DNA of 64,000 nt from Boseongicola sp. (GCA_028824715.1 JAPPCV010000053.1:1-64000); one strand, 5' to 3'. Positions 25,419 through 35,090 are shown, counted from the stretch's first letter. Numbers and translations: made by a program. Notes: generated by a model not told the origin, from the sequence alone.

Positions 25419-26111
25419 ATGTTTCCGACAGTCTCAATTCCGGCAAGCTGCCCGGACGACTCAGAGATCGCGCGGCAGAGCGCAGAGATGCTCCTAGAAG
25501 CCGATGCCGTCTATTTCAACGCCGACGAGGCCTTCAGGCTGTCAAGCGGACTGCCTTCGCCAACCTACATCGACTGCCGGAAGCTGATCTCCTACCCTCG
25601 CATCCGGAGCCGTCTCATGGACTATCTGGCAGCGAGCGTCTTGCGCCGCACTGGCGTTGATGCCTTCGACAATGTCGCTGGCGGAGAAACGGCTGGCATT
25701 CCATTTGCTGCATTTGTGGCAGAACGATTGGGCCTGCCCATGACCTACATTCGGAAGAAACCCAAGGGCCACGGCCGGAACGCGCGAATCGAGGGCGTGA
25801 TGGGGGCTGGGGATAGAGTGCTTCTTGTCGAGGATCTTGCAACCGACGGTGGCTCGAAACTGTCTTTCATCGATGCCATCCGGGAGACCGGCGCCACCTG
25901 CTCCCACACCGCCGTCATCTTCAATTACGGGATCTTTCCCGAGACACTGGAACAGCTCGAGAATCATGGAGTTGCACTGCATCATTTATGTACGTGGAAG
26001 GACGTGCTTGAGACCGCCAAGGCCGGCAGGAGGTTTGATGCCGACACCCTGAAAGAGGTGGAATCCTTCATTGCGGCCCCTCGTGCCTGGCAGGAGGCGC
26101 GCTTGACCTGA
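25419..26111 (+). CDS. pyrE: Orotate phosphoribosyltransferase
   Basis: A 230-residue type I phosphoribosyltransferase making OMP from orotate and [24 protein letters not shown] is the N-terminal hood. The [20 protein letters not shown] and [17 protein letters not shown] flexible loop regions follow, and the PRPP motif is [15 protein letters not shown] short extra C-terminal part gives the alphaproteobacterial length. It is second in the pyrC-pyrE unit and is followed by dnaB after about 170 bases. That gap (26112-26284) contains TTGACA and TTGACC elements that could be -35 boxes for dnaB, though no convincing -10 accompanies them. Confidence 0.95.
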   Translation: MFPTVSIPASCPDDSEIARQSAEMLLEADAVYFNADEAFRLSSGLPSPTYIDCRKLISYPRIRSRLMDYLAASVLRRTGVDAFDNVAGGETAGIPFAAFVAERLGLPMTYIRKKPKGHGRNARIEGVMGAGDRVLLVEDLATDGGSKLSFIDAIRETGATCSHTAVIFNYGIFPETLEQLENHGVALHHLCTWKDVLETAKAGRRFDADTLKEVESFIAAPRAWQEARLT

Positions 26112-26284
26112 CCGGCAATTTTGACACTAGGTATTGACCTCGACCACCCACTGACCGCAATATGATGGGACACGTCACCCATCCACAGGCAATCCACATG
26201 ATTTCCAGATGGACCGTGGGCGGTGGCATTGGTTAGATACGCAGGCACTCGACGAGACAAGAGTGCCTAGAGGTGAGCAGTGTC

Positions 26285-27772
26285 ATGAACGAAATAGCCC
26301 AGATCAGGCAAGTGGGGACGGAAGCGCAGGAATCCGTCCCGCACAACATCGAGGCCGAGCAGCAGCTCCTGGGCGCAATCCTGACCAACAACGACGTCTT
26401 TGACCGCATAGCATCCCTGGTCTCGGAGACGGACTTCTACGATCCGGTGCACTCCCGGATATTCGAAGTGGCGAAGAGCCGCATCTCGAAGAACACCTTG
26501 GCCTCGCCGATAACCTTGAAAGCCTTCCTCGAGGATGACGCGGGACTGAAGGAGCTTGGAGGGCCGGCATACCTGGCCAAGCTGGCGGGATCCGCAATCT
26601 CGTCCTTTGCGGCGCGCGACTACGCGCAGATGATCCGCGACTTCTCGATCCGACGAGAGCTCATGCAGATCGGCAAGGACATCACGGAAAAGGCCGCGTG
26701 CGTGGATGTTGCGACGGAGCCCGCGGAGCAGATATCGGAGGCCGAGCAGGCCCTTTACGAAGTGGCCGAGTCGGGCAGATCCTCAACCGGGTTCCAGTCC
26801 TTCCTGACCGCCCTGACAACAGCGGTGAACGTGGCGGGTGCCGCCTACAAGCGAGACGGAGGGCTGGCCGGACTTTCCACCGGCTTCATGGACCTCGACA
26901 AGAGAATCGGTGGACTTCACAAGTCCGACCTGCTTGTCCTTGCCGGTCGGCCGTCGATGGGCAAGACGTCGCTGGCGACGAACATTGCATTCAACGTTGC
27001 CAGCGCCTTCCGCAAGGAACCGTCGCCCGACGGCCAAGATGAGACGGTCAGCGGTGGCGTCGTCGGCTTCTTTTCGCTGGAGATGTCGGCCGAACAGCTG
27101 GCCGCCCGCATCCTGTCGGAAGCATCGGAAATACCGTCCGAGCGCGTGCGAAGCGGGGACATGGACGAGCCCGAGTTTCGCCGATTCGTCGATGCAGCCA
27201 AGAAACTCGAAGCCTGTCCGCTATACATTGACGACACGCCGGCCCTGCCAATTGGCCAGCTGGCCGTGCGAGCCCGGCGACTGAAGCGGGAGCATGGGCT
27301 TGATGCCTTGATCGTCGACTATCTGCAGCTTGTGCGCGCGTCCACCACCAGGGACAGCCGGGTCAACGAGGTCTCGGAGATCACTCAGAGCCTGAAGGCG
27401 ATCGCCAAGGAGCTGGAGATTCCCGTGATTGCGCTCAGCCAGTTGAGCCGCCAGGTGGAATCACGCGAAGACAAGCGCCCCTTGCTCAGCGACCTGCGGG
27501 AATCCGGATCCATCGAGCAGGATGCGGATGTCGTGATGTTCGTCTTTCGGGAGGAATACTACAAGGAACGCGAGAAACCTGGCGATCACGATGGCGAAGC
27601 CATAGCGAAGTGGCACGAGGAAATGGAGAAGGTCCACAATCGCGCCGAGATCATCATCGGCAAGCAGCGCCACGGACCAATCGGAACGGTGGATCTGGCA
27701 TTCGACGGGCGCTTCACGCGGTTCTCGAACCTTGCCAGGCCCTGGCAGCATGAGGGCATCGGCGACACCTGA
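26285..27772 (+). CDS. dnaB: Replicative DNA helicase
   Basis: A 495-residue hexameric helicase that unwinds DNA at the replication fork. The N-terminal primase-interaction domain begins PHNIEAEQQLLGAILTNNDV; the RecA-like motor has Walker A GRPSMGKTSLATNIA (about residues 221-235), VVGFFSLEMSAEQLAARI, LIVDYLQLVR (Walker B), ALSQLSRQVESREDKRP and LRESGSIEQDADVV. No intein interrupts it. I choose ATG 26285 (AGGTGAG upstream); an in-frame GTG at 26273 would add four residues. Its TGA is followed without any gap by an open resolvase-like frame in the same register. Confidence 0.95.
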   Translation: MNEIAQIRQVGTEAQESVPHNIEAEQQLLGAILTNNDVFDRIASLVSETDFYDPVHSRIFEVAKSRISKNTLASPITLKAFLEDDAGLKELGGPAYLAKLAGSAISSFAARDYAQMIRDFSIRRELMQIGKDITEKAACVDVATEPAEQISEAEQALYEVAESGRSSTGFQSFLTALTTAVNVAGAAYKRDGGLAGLSTGFMDLDKRIGGLHKSDLLVLAGRPSMGKTSLATNIAFNVASAFRKEPSPDGQDETVSGGVVGFFSLEMSAEQLAARILSEASEIPSERVRSGDMDEPEFRRFVDAAKKLEACPLYIDDTPALPIGQLAVRARRLKREHGLDALIVDYLQLVRASTTRDSRVNEVSEITQSLKAIAKELEIPVIALSQLSRQVESREDKRPLLSDLRESGSIEQDADVVMFVFREEYYKEREKPGDHDGEAIAKWHEEMEKVHNRAEIIIGKQRHGPIGTVDLAFDGRFTRFSNLARPWQHEGIGDT

Positions 27773-28159
27773 AAGTTCGTCCCGGACGCGCTGAGGGCGG
27801 CAGGCTGCGAGCGGATATTCGATGACAGGGCAAGCGGCGCCGGGACGGAGCGGTCGGGCCTGAACTGCGTCCTGGAGCAGCTGCGCGACGGCAACACGCT
27901 GGTCGTATGGCGATTGGTCAGGCTGGGAAGATCCCTGAAGAATCTCATCGCCCACGCTGAGGAGCTGAAGGAAATGGGTGCCGGTCCAAAAAAAAGCCTA
28001 CTGGAGTCGATCGACACCACGTCGAGCGGCGGCCTGTTGATCTTTCACCTCTTCGGCACTCTGGCCGAGTTCGAGCGCATCCTGATCCGCGAGCGGACCC
28101 AGGCCGGCCTGAAGGCTGCACGGGCACGCGGACGGAGGAGACGGAATGCTGGAAATTGA
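27773..28159 (+). pseudogene. Headless Tn3-type serine resolvase remnant
   Basis: Immediately after the dnaB TGA and in the same frame, the translation reads FVPDALRAAGCERIFDDRAS, then LNCVLEQLRDGNTLVVWRL, VRLGRSLKNLIAHAEELKEM, SLLESIDTTSSGGLLIFHLF and GTLAEFERILIRERTQAGL, ending after RARGRRRR. This is a Tn3/Hin-family resolvase from about residue 25 to the end of its catalytic domain. The N-terminal YARVS segment with the nucleophilic serine and the C-terminal HTH are absent, so it cannot recombine DNA. A TTG at 27914 could start an 81-residue piece, but there is no ribosome-binding site. It marks a former transposon end beside dnaB. Confidence 0.82.
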
Positions 28160-28386
28160 CAGTTCGGAGGACCCGTTGAGTGGAATTTTGACGCCAAGTG
28201 GCATCGGCCTGAGAGTCGGCCCCCTTCCATTCCCGCCCAGCCCCGAACTGGGGTGTGTGCCCGAACTTCGGGTGACCTCGGACAGGCTCCATTCCAGGAC
28301 CAACATCGATGTGCCGAACGATTGAAGGCTGGATTCAAGGGCTGAGGCACTGTCTGAACCTGACAAACGCGCCGGAAGGGATGTGA

Positions 28387-29592
28387 GTGCGGATCACGAA
28401 CAAATGGACTGCACTTTCCCTCTCGGCAGGCGCCGTGGTCTTGTCGCTCACGACCTGGTTTTCGGCCACCGCGATTCTGCCGGAACTCCGCGACTCGCTC
28501 GGCATGTCGCCAGCTGCCGCAACATGGCTGACAAACGCGGTTCAGGCCGGCTTTGTGGTTGGAGCGCTGGCCTCCTCACTATTGTCTCTTTCCGATGTCA
28601 TGCCGATTACGCGCCTCATGGCCTGGGCCAGCGCAGCTGCGGGCGTCTTCAACGCGGTTGCCCTCCTGGAACCCGGAGCAGCGTCAGTCATCGCCGCGCG
28701 ATTTGCCACCGGCGTGGCGTTGGCACTTGTCTACCCACCGTCGGTGAAGCTCGCTTCAACATGGTTCAGGCAGGCCAGGGGCCTTGCCTTAGGGGTCATG
28801 GTGGGGGCACTTGCGCTGGGATCGGCCCTGCCCTACCTGATGCGCGGCGTTGGCGCAGGACCCGATTGGCAACTGGTTCTTGTCGGAAGCTCCGCAGCCT
28901 GCGTGGTCGCCGCGTTGCTGTTCGGGTTCGTGCTCAACGAGGGGCCGCATCCGTATTCGTACACAAAGGTGGACCCGCGCCAAGTCGGTGCAATCCTTCG
29001 GAACCGACCGGTAATGCTCGCCAACATCGGGTATTTCGGCCACTGCTGGGACCTATATGCCATGTGGGGCTGGATAATGGCCTATGCAGCCGCCGCGCAG
29101 CTGGCGGGTCTGTCCGTCGGCAATCCAGCGATGCTTGCATTTGCGGCGATCGCGATGGGAGCGCCGGCCTGCGTTGCCGCCGGGAAAATGGCCGACCACT
29201 TTGGCAGGTGCAACATAGCGGCATCCGGCGCCGCCACGTCGGGGGTTGCCGCGCTGCTGATCGGAGTGACATTCGGTGGTCCAGCTTGGGCGTTTCTGGC
29301 GGTCGCGACCATCTGGGGCGCAGTCATCATCGCCGACAGTGCCCAGTACACCGCCGCGGTGACCGAACTGGCGGACCAGACCCTCGTTGGCTCCACCGTG
29401 GCATTTCAGATGGGAGTCGGATTCGGGATCACAATGATCACCGTCTGGCTGCTGCCGGTGCTCGCCGATATGCTGGGCAGTTGGCGCTGGACGTTCCTGA
29501 TCCTCCTTCCCGGCCCGGTTGTCGGAACCTGGGCCATGCTCACCCTGAAAAAATTGCCCGAGGCTGAATTGCTGGCTGGCGGAAGGCGCTAG
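28387..29592 (+). CDS. Major facilitator superfamily transporter
   Basis: A 401-residue membrane protein with twelve hydrophobic segments in two halves. The first helix is SLSAGAVVLSLTTWFSATAI. The cytoplasmic loop after helix 2 lacks the classical long motif A, and AARFATGVALALVYPPSVKL and GFGITMITVWLLPVLADMLG lie in later helices. It starts at GTG 28387 behind GGAAGGG. The substrate cannot be read from the sequence. The gene sits between a resolvase remnant (27773-28159) and an IS6-type remnant (29800-30175), so it may be transposon cargo. From 28160 to 28386 I see nothing else. Confidence 0.85.
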   Translation: MRITNKWTALSLSAGAVVLSLTTWFSATAILPELRDSLGMSPAAATWLTNAVQAGFVVGALASSLLSLSDVMPITRLMAWASAAAGVFNAVALLEPGAASVIAARFATGVALALVYPPSVKLASTWFRQARGLALGVMVGALALGSALPYLMRGVGAGPDWQLVLVGSSAACVVAALLFGFVLNEGPHPYSYTKVDPRQVGAILRNRPVMLANIGYFGHCWDLYAMWGWIMAYAAAAQLAGLSVGNPAMLAFAAIAMGAPACVAAGKMADHFGRCNIAASGAATSGVAALLIGVTFGGPAWAFLAVATIWGAVIIADSAQYTAAVTELADQTLVGSTVAFQMGVGFGITMITVWLLPVLADMLGSWRWTFLILLPGPVVGTWAMLTLKKLPEAELLAGGRR

Positions 29593-29799
29593 CCGGAGCC
29601 TCACTGACCGGGAAGGCGGTTTCGTCAAGGCATGACTGGGATTTCGGCCGGATTCAGGCCGTCGCGCTCATGCCGGCATCGCGATCCTGATCCATTCCCT
29701 GCAACTCGAATCCCCGCGCCTGCGGTTCGGTGGGCTCCGAGGCCAGCAGGAAGCGGCTGCCGCCCCCCCTGGGCTGGGCGTCAGCGCCCGAATGCCGGG

Positions 29800-30175
29800 C
29801 CTCTTGCTTTGGCGCCACCGACAGGTGAAATGCCTCAAGAGCGTCATCGAGGCCGACCATGGCACGCTCAAGCGCCTGTTCAGGCCAACCCCCTTGGCTT
29901 CAAGTCGATGAAGACGGCCTGCGCCAGGATCAAAGGCTTCGAGGCCATGGGTACCCTCCTGACGGGGCAGGCCAAGGCCTTCCAGCTCCAGCCCGGCATC
30001 AGGGGCGAATTGCGTCTTGTCGAACGCGCCTTCGGGATCGGGCCGGAGATGACGAGCGAGCCGATGTCGCTGCATGGAGCGGTGCTGGAAAAGATCGCGA
30101 TCCTGCAAGGATTCTGAGGAAGGGCGGAGTCTGAGCACACCCCAGGGAACTCCGGAAAATTTTTGCAACAGAGCC
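29800..30175 (+). mobile_element. IS6-family insertion-sequence remnant (transposase 3' part plus terminal repeat)
   Basis: The plus strand carries the end of an IS6/IS240-type transposase: KSVIEADHGTLKRLFRP, the last catalytic-Glu region, in one frame, then after a one-base shift near 29890 LGFKSMKTACARIKGFEAMG, QLQPGIRGELRLVERAFGIG and so on in another, stopping at 30115-30117. The 5' part and the DDE aspartates are missing. The element ends at the inverted repeat 30160-30175. From 29593 to 29799 nothing is recognisable. The copy is dead but could be mobilised or recombine with full copies elsewhere. Confidence 0.75.
30160..30175 (+). repeat. IS6-type terminal inverted repeat (right end)
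   Basis: TTTTTGCAACAGAGCC is the reverse complement of GGCTCTGTTGCAAAAA, which matches the known IS6-family end (GGCTCTGTTGCAAA and close variants). It lies 43 bases after the transposase remnant stop. No matching left end was found between 28160 and 29800. Confidence 0.75.
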
Positions 30176-30393
30176 GTTACGCGCATGGAATGGGCTCCAT
30201 TCGCAGGCGGCAGGGCGGCCAAGCCAGCAACCATCTTGCCTGTCGTAACGGGCCGCTGACAGGCGCCTGGTGACTGCTTGATGGCAAAGGCTGGCAGGAA
30301 TGAAACAGCCTTCATGACGATCTCACAAATGCGTTCCAGTGAAATGCTGTTGGGAAACACTCTCGAGTGAAAACGCAGCATGAATCCCGCGCC

Positions 30394-30966
30394 TCAAGCG
30401 CCTGGCGCTTCCATCCTGCAAATGTTCAGGCAGACGTCGCCGTATCTGCGGAAGTCAATTCTGGCAATTCCCTGCGGTGGAGCCACCTCGTCGGCTTCCT
30501 CCCAAGCAATCAATGCTCCATCGGCAATCCACCCGCCAGACCGAGCCGCAATGAGCGCCAGTCCGCCAAGTTCCCGCCGAAATGGCGGATCAAGGAAAAC
30601 CAGGGTCGCCGGCTCCCCCGTCGTCGGCAAAAGCCGAGTCACGTCGCCGCGCACCAAGCGGGTCTCCTCCTCAACTGAGGCCCTTGCAATGTTTTCTTGG
30701 AGAATCTTCGACGCCGTGCGTCCTTTTTCGACGAAGGTTGCGAATGTCGCCCCTCGCGAAAGCGCTTCAAGACCAAGAGCGCCCGTGCCAGCGAACAAGT
30801 CCAGCACTTGGGCACCGGTCACCGGATCGCCAAATCGTCCGCCAAGGAGAAGGTTGAAGAGACTTTCGCGAACCCGGTCAGTCGTCGGCCTCAGTTGCGA
30901 TCCGGATCTCCTCTTGCCAACAGCGGCAAGCTTCAAGCCCCGCATGCGGCCTCCGATTATCCTCAT
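30394..30966 (-). CDS. rsmD: 16S rRNA (guanine(966)-N(2))-methyltransferase
   Basis: A 190-residue SAM-dependent methyltransferase modifying G966 of 16S rRNA during 30S assembly. MRIIGGRMRGLKL opens the family, PTTDRVRESLFNLL is its RNA-side signature, VLDLFAGTGALGLEALSRGA is the SAM-binding motif I, and LVFLDPPFRR is the catalytic DPPF motif IV. Its ATG overlaps the stop of the flavoprotein reductase gene by four bases, so it is translated from the same message. Length is normal and the frame intact. The 218 bases between its stop and the IS6-type end show nothing recognisable. Confidence 0.93.
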   Translation of the reverse strand: MRIIGGRMRGLKLAAVGKRRSGSQLRPTTDRVRESLFNLLLGGRFGDPVTGAQVLDLFAGTGALGLEALSRGATFATFVEKGRTASKILQENIARASVEEETRLVRGDVTRLLPTTGEPATLVFLDPPFRRELGGLALIAARSGGWIADGALIAWEEADEVAPPQGIARIDFRRYGDVCLNICRMEAPGA

Positions 30967-32168
30967 GCCTTCAGAAGCGCCTTCAAGTCCGTGTCCGGGT
31001 CCTGAACTTGAGCGGGTTCGACATTCTTGGCCAATTCGAGCAATCGCTTGCCTACCATGTAGTCGCGAGGCGCATTGATCGCATCCACTGCGAGGAAACG
31101 TTCGCCCTTGAAATACCAGTGACTCCGCCCCCTCTCGGATATGCGGGACACGACCCTGTCATTGCCGGTGCTCAGCCCCGCAATCTGGAGCTTCATGTCA
31201 TATTGATCGGACCAGAACCAAGGGACAGGCACGTAAGGCGATTGAGCTCCCAGCATGTTTGCTGCAACGGTCTCCGCCTGATCGATCGCGTTCTGCACGG
31301 ATTCGAGCCGCAACCGGTTCCCATTGTAAGGAAAGCAAGTGCAATCCCCCGCGGCCCAGACATCCTTGGCGGAAGTGCGCCCGAACTCGTCTACAAGGAT
31401 CCCGTTGTCACAATCGATTTCGGCTGCCTCCGCAAGGCGCGTGTCGGGACGGATTCCGGTTCCCACTATGACGAAATCCAAGTCAATCGTCGATCCATCC
31501 GTGAGCTTCGCGCCTGAAACACGACCGTCTCCCGTCAGGCACTCAACTCCAACGCCTTCCCGAATGTCGACGCCATGCGCCTGATGCTCCGCACGAATCA
31601 CATCCGCCGTCTCGCTCGCAGCCACGCGGCTCAGGATGCGCGGCGTCAGTTCCACAAGCGTGACCCTCAGCCCGAGCGTTGCAGCCACGGCCGCTGCCTC
31701 CAGCCCGATATAGCCCCCGCCAACCACAAGCACCTGCGCGCCTTGGCGGCAGCGCGGGCGGATTCGGTCAATGTCGGCCAGGGTGCGCACTGTATGGATG
31801 CCTGCCAGATCACGACTCATTGCATGCGGCAGTCGGTTCGGCAGCGATCCGACGGCAAGGGCGAGCTGGTCGTAGGACAGGCATTCGGCTCCGATCATCA
31901 CCGACTTCCTGCGAACGTCCATGCTGTCAACGGGAGTTCCAAGGCGGAGCTTGATGTCCTTGTCGTCATAAATTGAAGGCGGTCTCAGATAGAGGCGCTC
32001 CTTCTCCATCTCTCCCAGAAGGTATGCTTTCGACAGCGGAGGGCGCTCGTATGGTGGTACAGGCTCGTCACCGACCAGCGTCACTTCACCGCCATATCCT
32101 TCAGCGCGCAACTTTTGGGCAAGGGACGCTCCTGCCTGGCCTGCCCCGATGATCAGTATTCCGCTCAT
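30963..32168 (-). CDS. FAD-dependent ferredoxin-reductase-type NAD(P)H oxidoreductase
   Basis: A 401-residue two-dinucleotide-domain flavoprotein. GILIIGAGQAGASLAQKLR binds FAD, PYERPPLSKAYLLGEM is the hallmark of rubredoxin/putidaredoxin/rhodocoxin reductase relatives, VLVVGGGYIGLEAAAVAATL binds NAD(P)H, and DVWAAGDCTCFPYNG is the second FAD motif. Such enzymes pass electrons from NADH to a [2Fe-2S] ferredoxin serving cytochromes P450 or ring-hydroxylating oxygenases. No such partner is adjacent. I start at ATG 32168, where homology starts. It is co-transcribed with rsmD and divergent from the peroxiredoxin gene across 79 bases. Confidence 0.88.
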   Translation of the reverse strand: MSGILIIGAGQAGASLAQKLRAEGYGGEVTLVGDEPVPPYERPPLSKAYLLGEMEKERLYLRPPSIYDDKDIKLRLGTPVDSMDVRRKSVMIGAECLSYDQLALAVGSLPNRLPHAMSRDLAGIHTVRTLADIDRIRPRCRQGAQVLVVGGGYIGLEAAAVAATLGLRVTLVELTPRILSRVAASETADVIRAEHQAHGVDIREGVGVECLTGDGRVSGAKLTDGSTIDLDFVIVGTGIRPDTRLAEAAEIDCDNGILVDEFGRTSAKDVWAAGDCTCFPYNGNRLRLESVQNAIDQAETVAANMLGAQSPYVPVPWFWSDQYDMKLQIAGLSTGNDRVVSRISERGRSHWYFKGERFLAVDAINAPRDYMVGKRLLELAKNVEPAQVQDPDTDLKALLKA

Positions 32169-32247
32169 GCACCTTGACCACTGGCTTCCATCGTCAAAAA
32201 GGGCATATAACCTCTGCAACGAATTTGGCAATTGGGAGACACAGGTA

Positions 32248-32733
32248 ATGGCTCAGGTGGGTGACAGGATTCCTTCGGCGGCGCTCTTGCACAAGGCAGG
32301 CGGCGACGTGACCGAAGTCGACATTTCGGAGCGCGTCGCGGGGCGCCGAGTGGTGCTGTTTGGGCTGCCAGGCGCCTACACGTCGACCTGCGACACGGCG
32401 CATCTGCCAAGCTTCGTCCGTACTGCAGATGCCTTCAGGGCGAAGGGAATAGACGAGATCATCTGTGTCGCGGCCAACGACGTGCTCGTGATGGAGCATT
32501 GGGGCGAGGCCTCGGGCGCGGTAGCGGCCGGCATCACGATGCTGGCCGACTGGAACAGCGAACTTGCCAAGGGCCTTGATCTTGCGTTCAGCGTGCCCGC
32601 TGTCGGTCTCAAGGATCGCATGACGCGCTGCGCGATGCTGATCGAGAATGGAGAAATCAAGGTTCTCCAGGTCGAGGAGGACAGCGGAGTCTGCAGCCTG
32701 ACGGCAGGAGAGGCGCTGCTCGAGATGATCTGA
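32248..32733 (+). CDS. Peroxiredoxin, Prx5 type
   Basis: A 161-residue thiol peroxidase reducing hydrogen peroxide and alkyl peroxides. The peroxidatic Cys48 lies in LPGAYTSTCDTAHLPSF, as in Prx5-type enzymes, where the usual residues around it are PGAFTPTCS. GIDEIICVAANDVLVMEHWG and SVPAVGLKDRM follow. Another cysteine near the C-terminus (SGVCSLTAGEALLE) could act as the resolving residue, or glutathione/glutaredoxin may serve. I choose ATG 32248, where GGGAGAC precedes and homology begins. A shared promoter region with the divergent flavoprotein reductase is likely. Confidence 0.92.
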   Translation: MAQVGDRIPSAALLHKAGGDVTEVDISERVAGRRVVLFGLPGAYTSTCDTAHLPSFVRTADAFRAKGIDEIICVAANDVLVMEHWGEASGAVAAGITMLADWNSELAKGLDLAFSVPAVGLKDRMTRCAMLIENGEIKVLQVEEDSGVCSLTAGEALLEMI

Positions 32734-32818
32734 CGCCAAGTCGCCCGGCAGGCTTTCGGGTTGCCGTGCTCGCCAACCTCCGTAGGCGCGATCAGCTGTT
32801 GGCAGGAATTTGCCCAGT

Positions 32819-33106
32819 TCAGGCATCCATCCTGTCGGCAAGCTTGAGGTCGCGCTCGCTCAGGCCGTCAACGTCATGGCTCGTCAGCGTGACTTCAACC
32901 CGGTTGTAGACATTGAACCATTCGGGGTGGTGGTTCATCTTCTCGGCCACGATGGCCATCCGCGTCATCCAGCCCCAGGCCTCAACGAAATTCCTGAACT
33001 TGAAGGTCTTCATGATGGCGTCCCGCCCTTCGACCTCGATCCATCCGCTCTCCGAAAGCCGGGCCAGGGCCTCCCGGCGTGCTTCGCCGTCCAGTCTGTC
33101 GCTCAT
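32819..33106 (-). CDS. phhB: 4a-hydroxytetrahydrobiopterin dehydratase (pterin-4a-carbinolamine dehydratase)
   Basis: A 95-residue small alpha/beta protein recycling the pterin cofactor of aromatic amino-acid hydroxylases or acting in molybdopterin metabolism. [20 protein letters not shown] then [14 protein letters not shown] and [17 protein letters not shown] carry the active-site HHPEW and distal His of the family. It overlaps the upstream GNAT gene by four bases (ATGA) and ends a four-gene minus-strand run. No phenylalanine hydroxylase is nearby. Confidence 0.93.
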   Translation of the reverse strand: MSDRLDGEARREALARLSESGWIEVEGRDAIMKTFKFRNFVEAWGWMTRMAIVAEKMNHHPEWFNVYNRVEVTLTSHDVDGLSERDLKLADRMDA

Positions 33107-34287
33107 TCCGGTTCCTCCTTGACCTTTCGAAACGGGCCGTAGCTCGTGAGCACTTCGATGTCGTCGTCAACCGCGGCCCGCTCCGCCTCAAGATACTCCT
33201 CCACCGCGCGGGCAAACCCCGAATCCGCCACCCAATGCAGCGAGTGTGTCTCCGTCGGCAGATATCCTCTCGCCAGCTTGTGGTCGCCCTGCGCGCCAGC
33301 CTCGACCGCACCGAGCCCGTTGGCAATCGCATAGTCGATTGCCTGATAGTAGCAGAGCTCGAAGTGCAGGCAGTCGTGATACTCGATTGCGCCCCAGTAG
33401 CGGCCAAAAATCGTCTCGCGTCCCACGAAGTTCATCGCGCCAGCAACCGGACAACCTTCGCGTATCGCCAGGATCAGAAGAATGTCTTCGGCGAGCTGTT
33501 CCCGAGCTTGGTCGAAAAAGGCACGCGTCAGGTACGGCCTGCCCCACTTGCGCGCTCCCGTGTCCTGGTAGAATTCCCAGAAGGCGTCCCAGTGCCCCGG
33601 CAGAATGGCGTCGCCCGTGAGGGCCACGATTTCGCCTCCGAAGGATTGCGCAATGCGCCGCTCGCGCCGGATTGCCTTTCGCTTGCGCGACGATAGCGCC
33701 GACAGGAAGCCATCGAAGTCCTCGTATCCTTCGTTCACCCACCGGTACTGCTGCGTCACGCGGTGCAGGAGCCCGAGCTCGCGACCACGGGCTGCCTCAT
33801 CTTCCACACAGAATGTGGCATGCACGGACGAAAGCCTGTTTTCGGTGGCTACGTGAAGAGCGCCGTTCCACAGCGCTTCAAAGCAGGCCGCCCGGCACCC
33901 AGGGCGCACAAGGAAGCGGCGCCCGGTCACCGGCGTGAACGGCACGGCAATCTGCAACTTCGGGTAGTACCTGCCTCCGGCCCGTTCCCAGGCATGGGCC
34001 CAGCTGTGGTCGAAGATGTATTCGCCCTGGCTGTGACCCTTCACGTAGAGCGGCGCAACCGCCACCACCTTGTCCTTGTCCCGGACCACGAGGTGACGAG
34101 GCAGCCATCCGGTGCCGGAACCGACCGAGCCACTCGTCTCAAGCAGGTTCAGGAACCGGTGAGTGGTGAACGGATCTACTGGACGCAGCCCGTGCGCGGC
34201 CTTGGCACTGGCACAGGCATCCCAATCTTCGGGGGAAATCGCCGACAGGCTTGCCAGCGTCGAGATTTCCAGCGCGGATTCGCTCAT
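33103..34287 (-). CDS. GNAT-fold acyltransferase, DUF482/FemAB-like
   Basis: A 394-residue protein of the peptidogalycan biosynthesis/DUF482 group of GNAT-like transferases. Recognisable parts are [88 protein letters not shown] and [19 protein letters not shown]. The acyl donor and acceptor are not known for this family. It lies between gdpD (35 bases upstream) and phhB (overlap) and is probably co-transcribed with both. The length is normal for the family. Confidence 0.88.
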   Translation of the reverse strand: MSESALEISTLASLSAISPEDWDACASAKAAHGLRPVDPFTTHRFLNLLETSGSVGSGTGWLPRHLVVRDKDKVVAVAPLYVKGHSQGEYIFDHSWAHAWERAGGRYYPKLQIAVPFTPVTGRRFLVRPGCRAACFEALWNGALHVATENRLSSVHATFCVEDEAARGRELGLLHRVTQQYRWVNEGYEDFDGFLSALSSRKRKAIRRERRIAQSFGGEIVALTGDAILPGHWDAFWEFYQDTGARKWGRPYLTRAFFDQAREQLAEDILLILAIREGCPVAGAMNFVGRETIFGRYWGAIEYHDCLHFELCYYQAIDYAIANGLGAVEAGAQGDHKLARGYLPTETHSLHWVADSGFARAVEEYLEAERAAVDDDIEVLTSYGPFRKVKEEPE

Positions 34288-34322
34288 GAACGCACTTTAG
34301 CCTTTCGCGACAGAAGCTGCGA

Positions 34323-35090
34323 TCATTCCGCATGATCGGGAAGATACCCTTCAAAGGTCACGTTGGCTGCAAAGGCGCGCGCCCAGCGCTCTTCCTCGGC
34401 GGATCTCACGGTCCAGCAGATGATGCTCGCCCCACGCTGCCCGAGTTCCAGCACTCTGGCGCATTCCAGGTCACGGACGTCGTGGCTGATGAACGACGCG
34501 CCCACTCGCTCATAGTCCGGGATTCCCGCGAGCTCGGCACGCCTAGCCCTCGGCATCGACCATTCCGTCTCTCGGAAGGCGCAGGTCACCAGGCCACGTG
34601 GCACGCCTGGCGCCAGCGCCTGCATGGTCGCCACGCAATGCGGATTGAATGACATCACCGCTGCAGGACCGCCATATCCTGCCAGCGTCCTTGCGACCGT
34701 GCCTTCGAGAGAACCGACATCCGGACCAAACGTTCCGTCTGGATCCTTTATCTCGATCAGGAGCGGAACGCGGCCCGCGACCATGCCCAGGACTTCCGCG
34801 AGATCGGGGATGGTCTCATTGCTTCCCTTGAGCGCAATGGACGCGAGTTCCGGCATGGAGCGCTCGCGCACGAGTCCTTCACGGCCGGTCAGCCGCTCCA
34901 GCGCATGGTCATGGAAAACCGCCGCCTGCGCGTCCGACGTGAGCTGCACGTCGATCTCGATTCCGTATCCATGTTTCAATGCGGCATTGACGGCCGCGCG
35001 CGAATTTTCGGGCCGTCCGTCAGAAGCGTCATGCAGCGCACGATGGGCGATCGGACGGGTCAGGAATTCCTTCGGCAACAGGACTTTCAC
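34323..35090 (-). CDS. Glycerophosphodiester phosphodiesterase
   Basis: A 255-residue TIM-barrel enzyme hydrolysing glycerophosphodiesters to glycerol-3-phosphate and an alcohol. The catalytic elements are PIAHRALHD (His-Arg), PENSRAAVNAALKHGYGIEI (Glu-Asn, then the metal Glu), DVQLTSD and VFHDHALERLTG (second catalytic His). LLIEIKD and GASIICWTVRS complete the barrel. There is no signal peptide, so the enzyme is cytoplasmic. It overlaps ridA by four bases upstream. The family is certain; the substrate head group is not. Confidence 0.9.
   Translation of the reverse strand: MKVLLPKEFLTRPIAHRALHDASDGRPENSRAAVNAALKHGYGIEIDVQLTSDAQAAVFHDHALERLTGREGLVRERSMPELASIALKGSNETIPDLAEVLGMVAGRVPLLIEIKDPDGTFGPDVGSLEGTVARTLAGYGGPAAVMSFNPHCVATMQALAPGVPRGLVTCAFRETEWSMPRARRAELAGIPDYERVGASFISHDVRDLECARVLELGQRGASIICWTVRSAEEERWARAFAANVTFEGYLPDHAE

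Noticed and set aside
28383-29567. 394-codon frame in another register over the MFS gene
   Set aside because: The overlapping frame at 28387 has proper membrane helices; this one is Arg/Gly-rich without helices.
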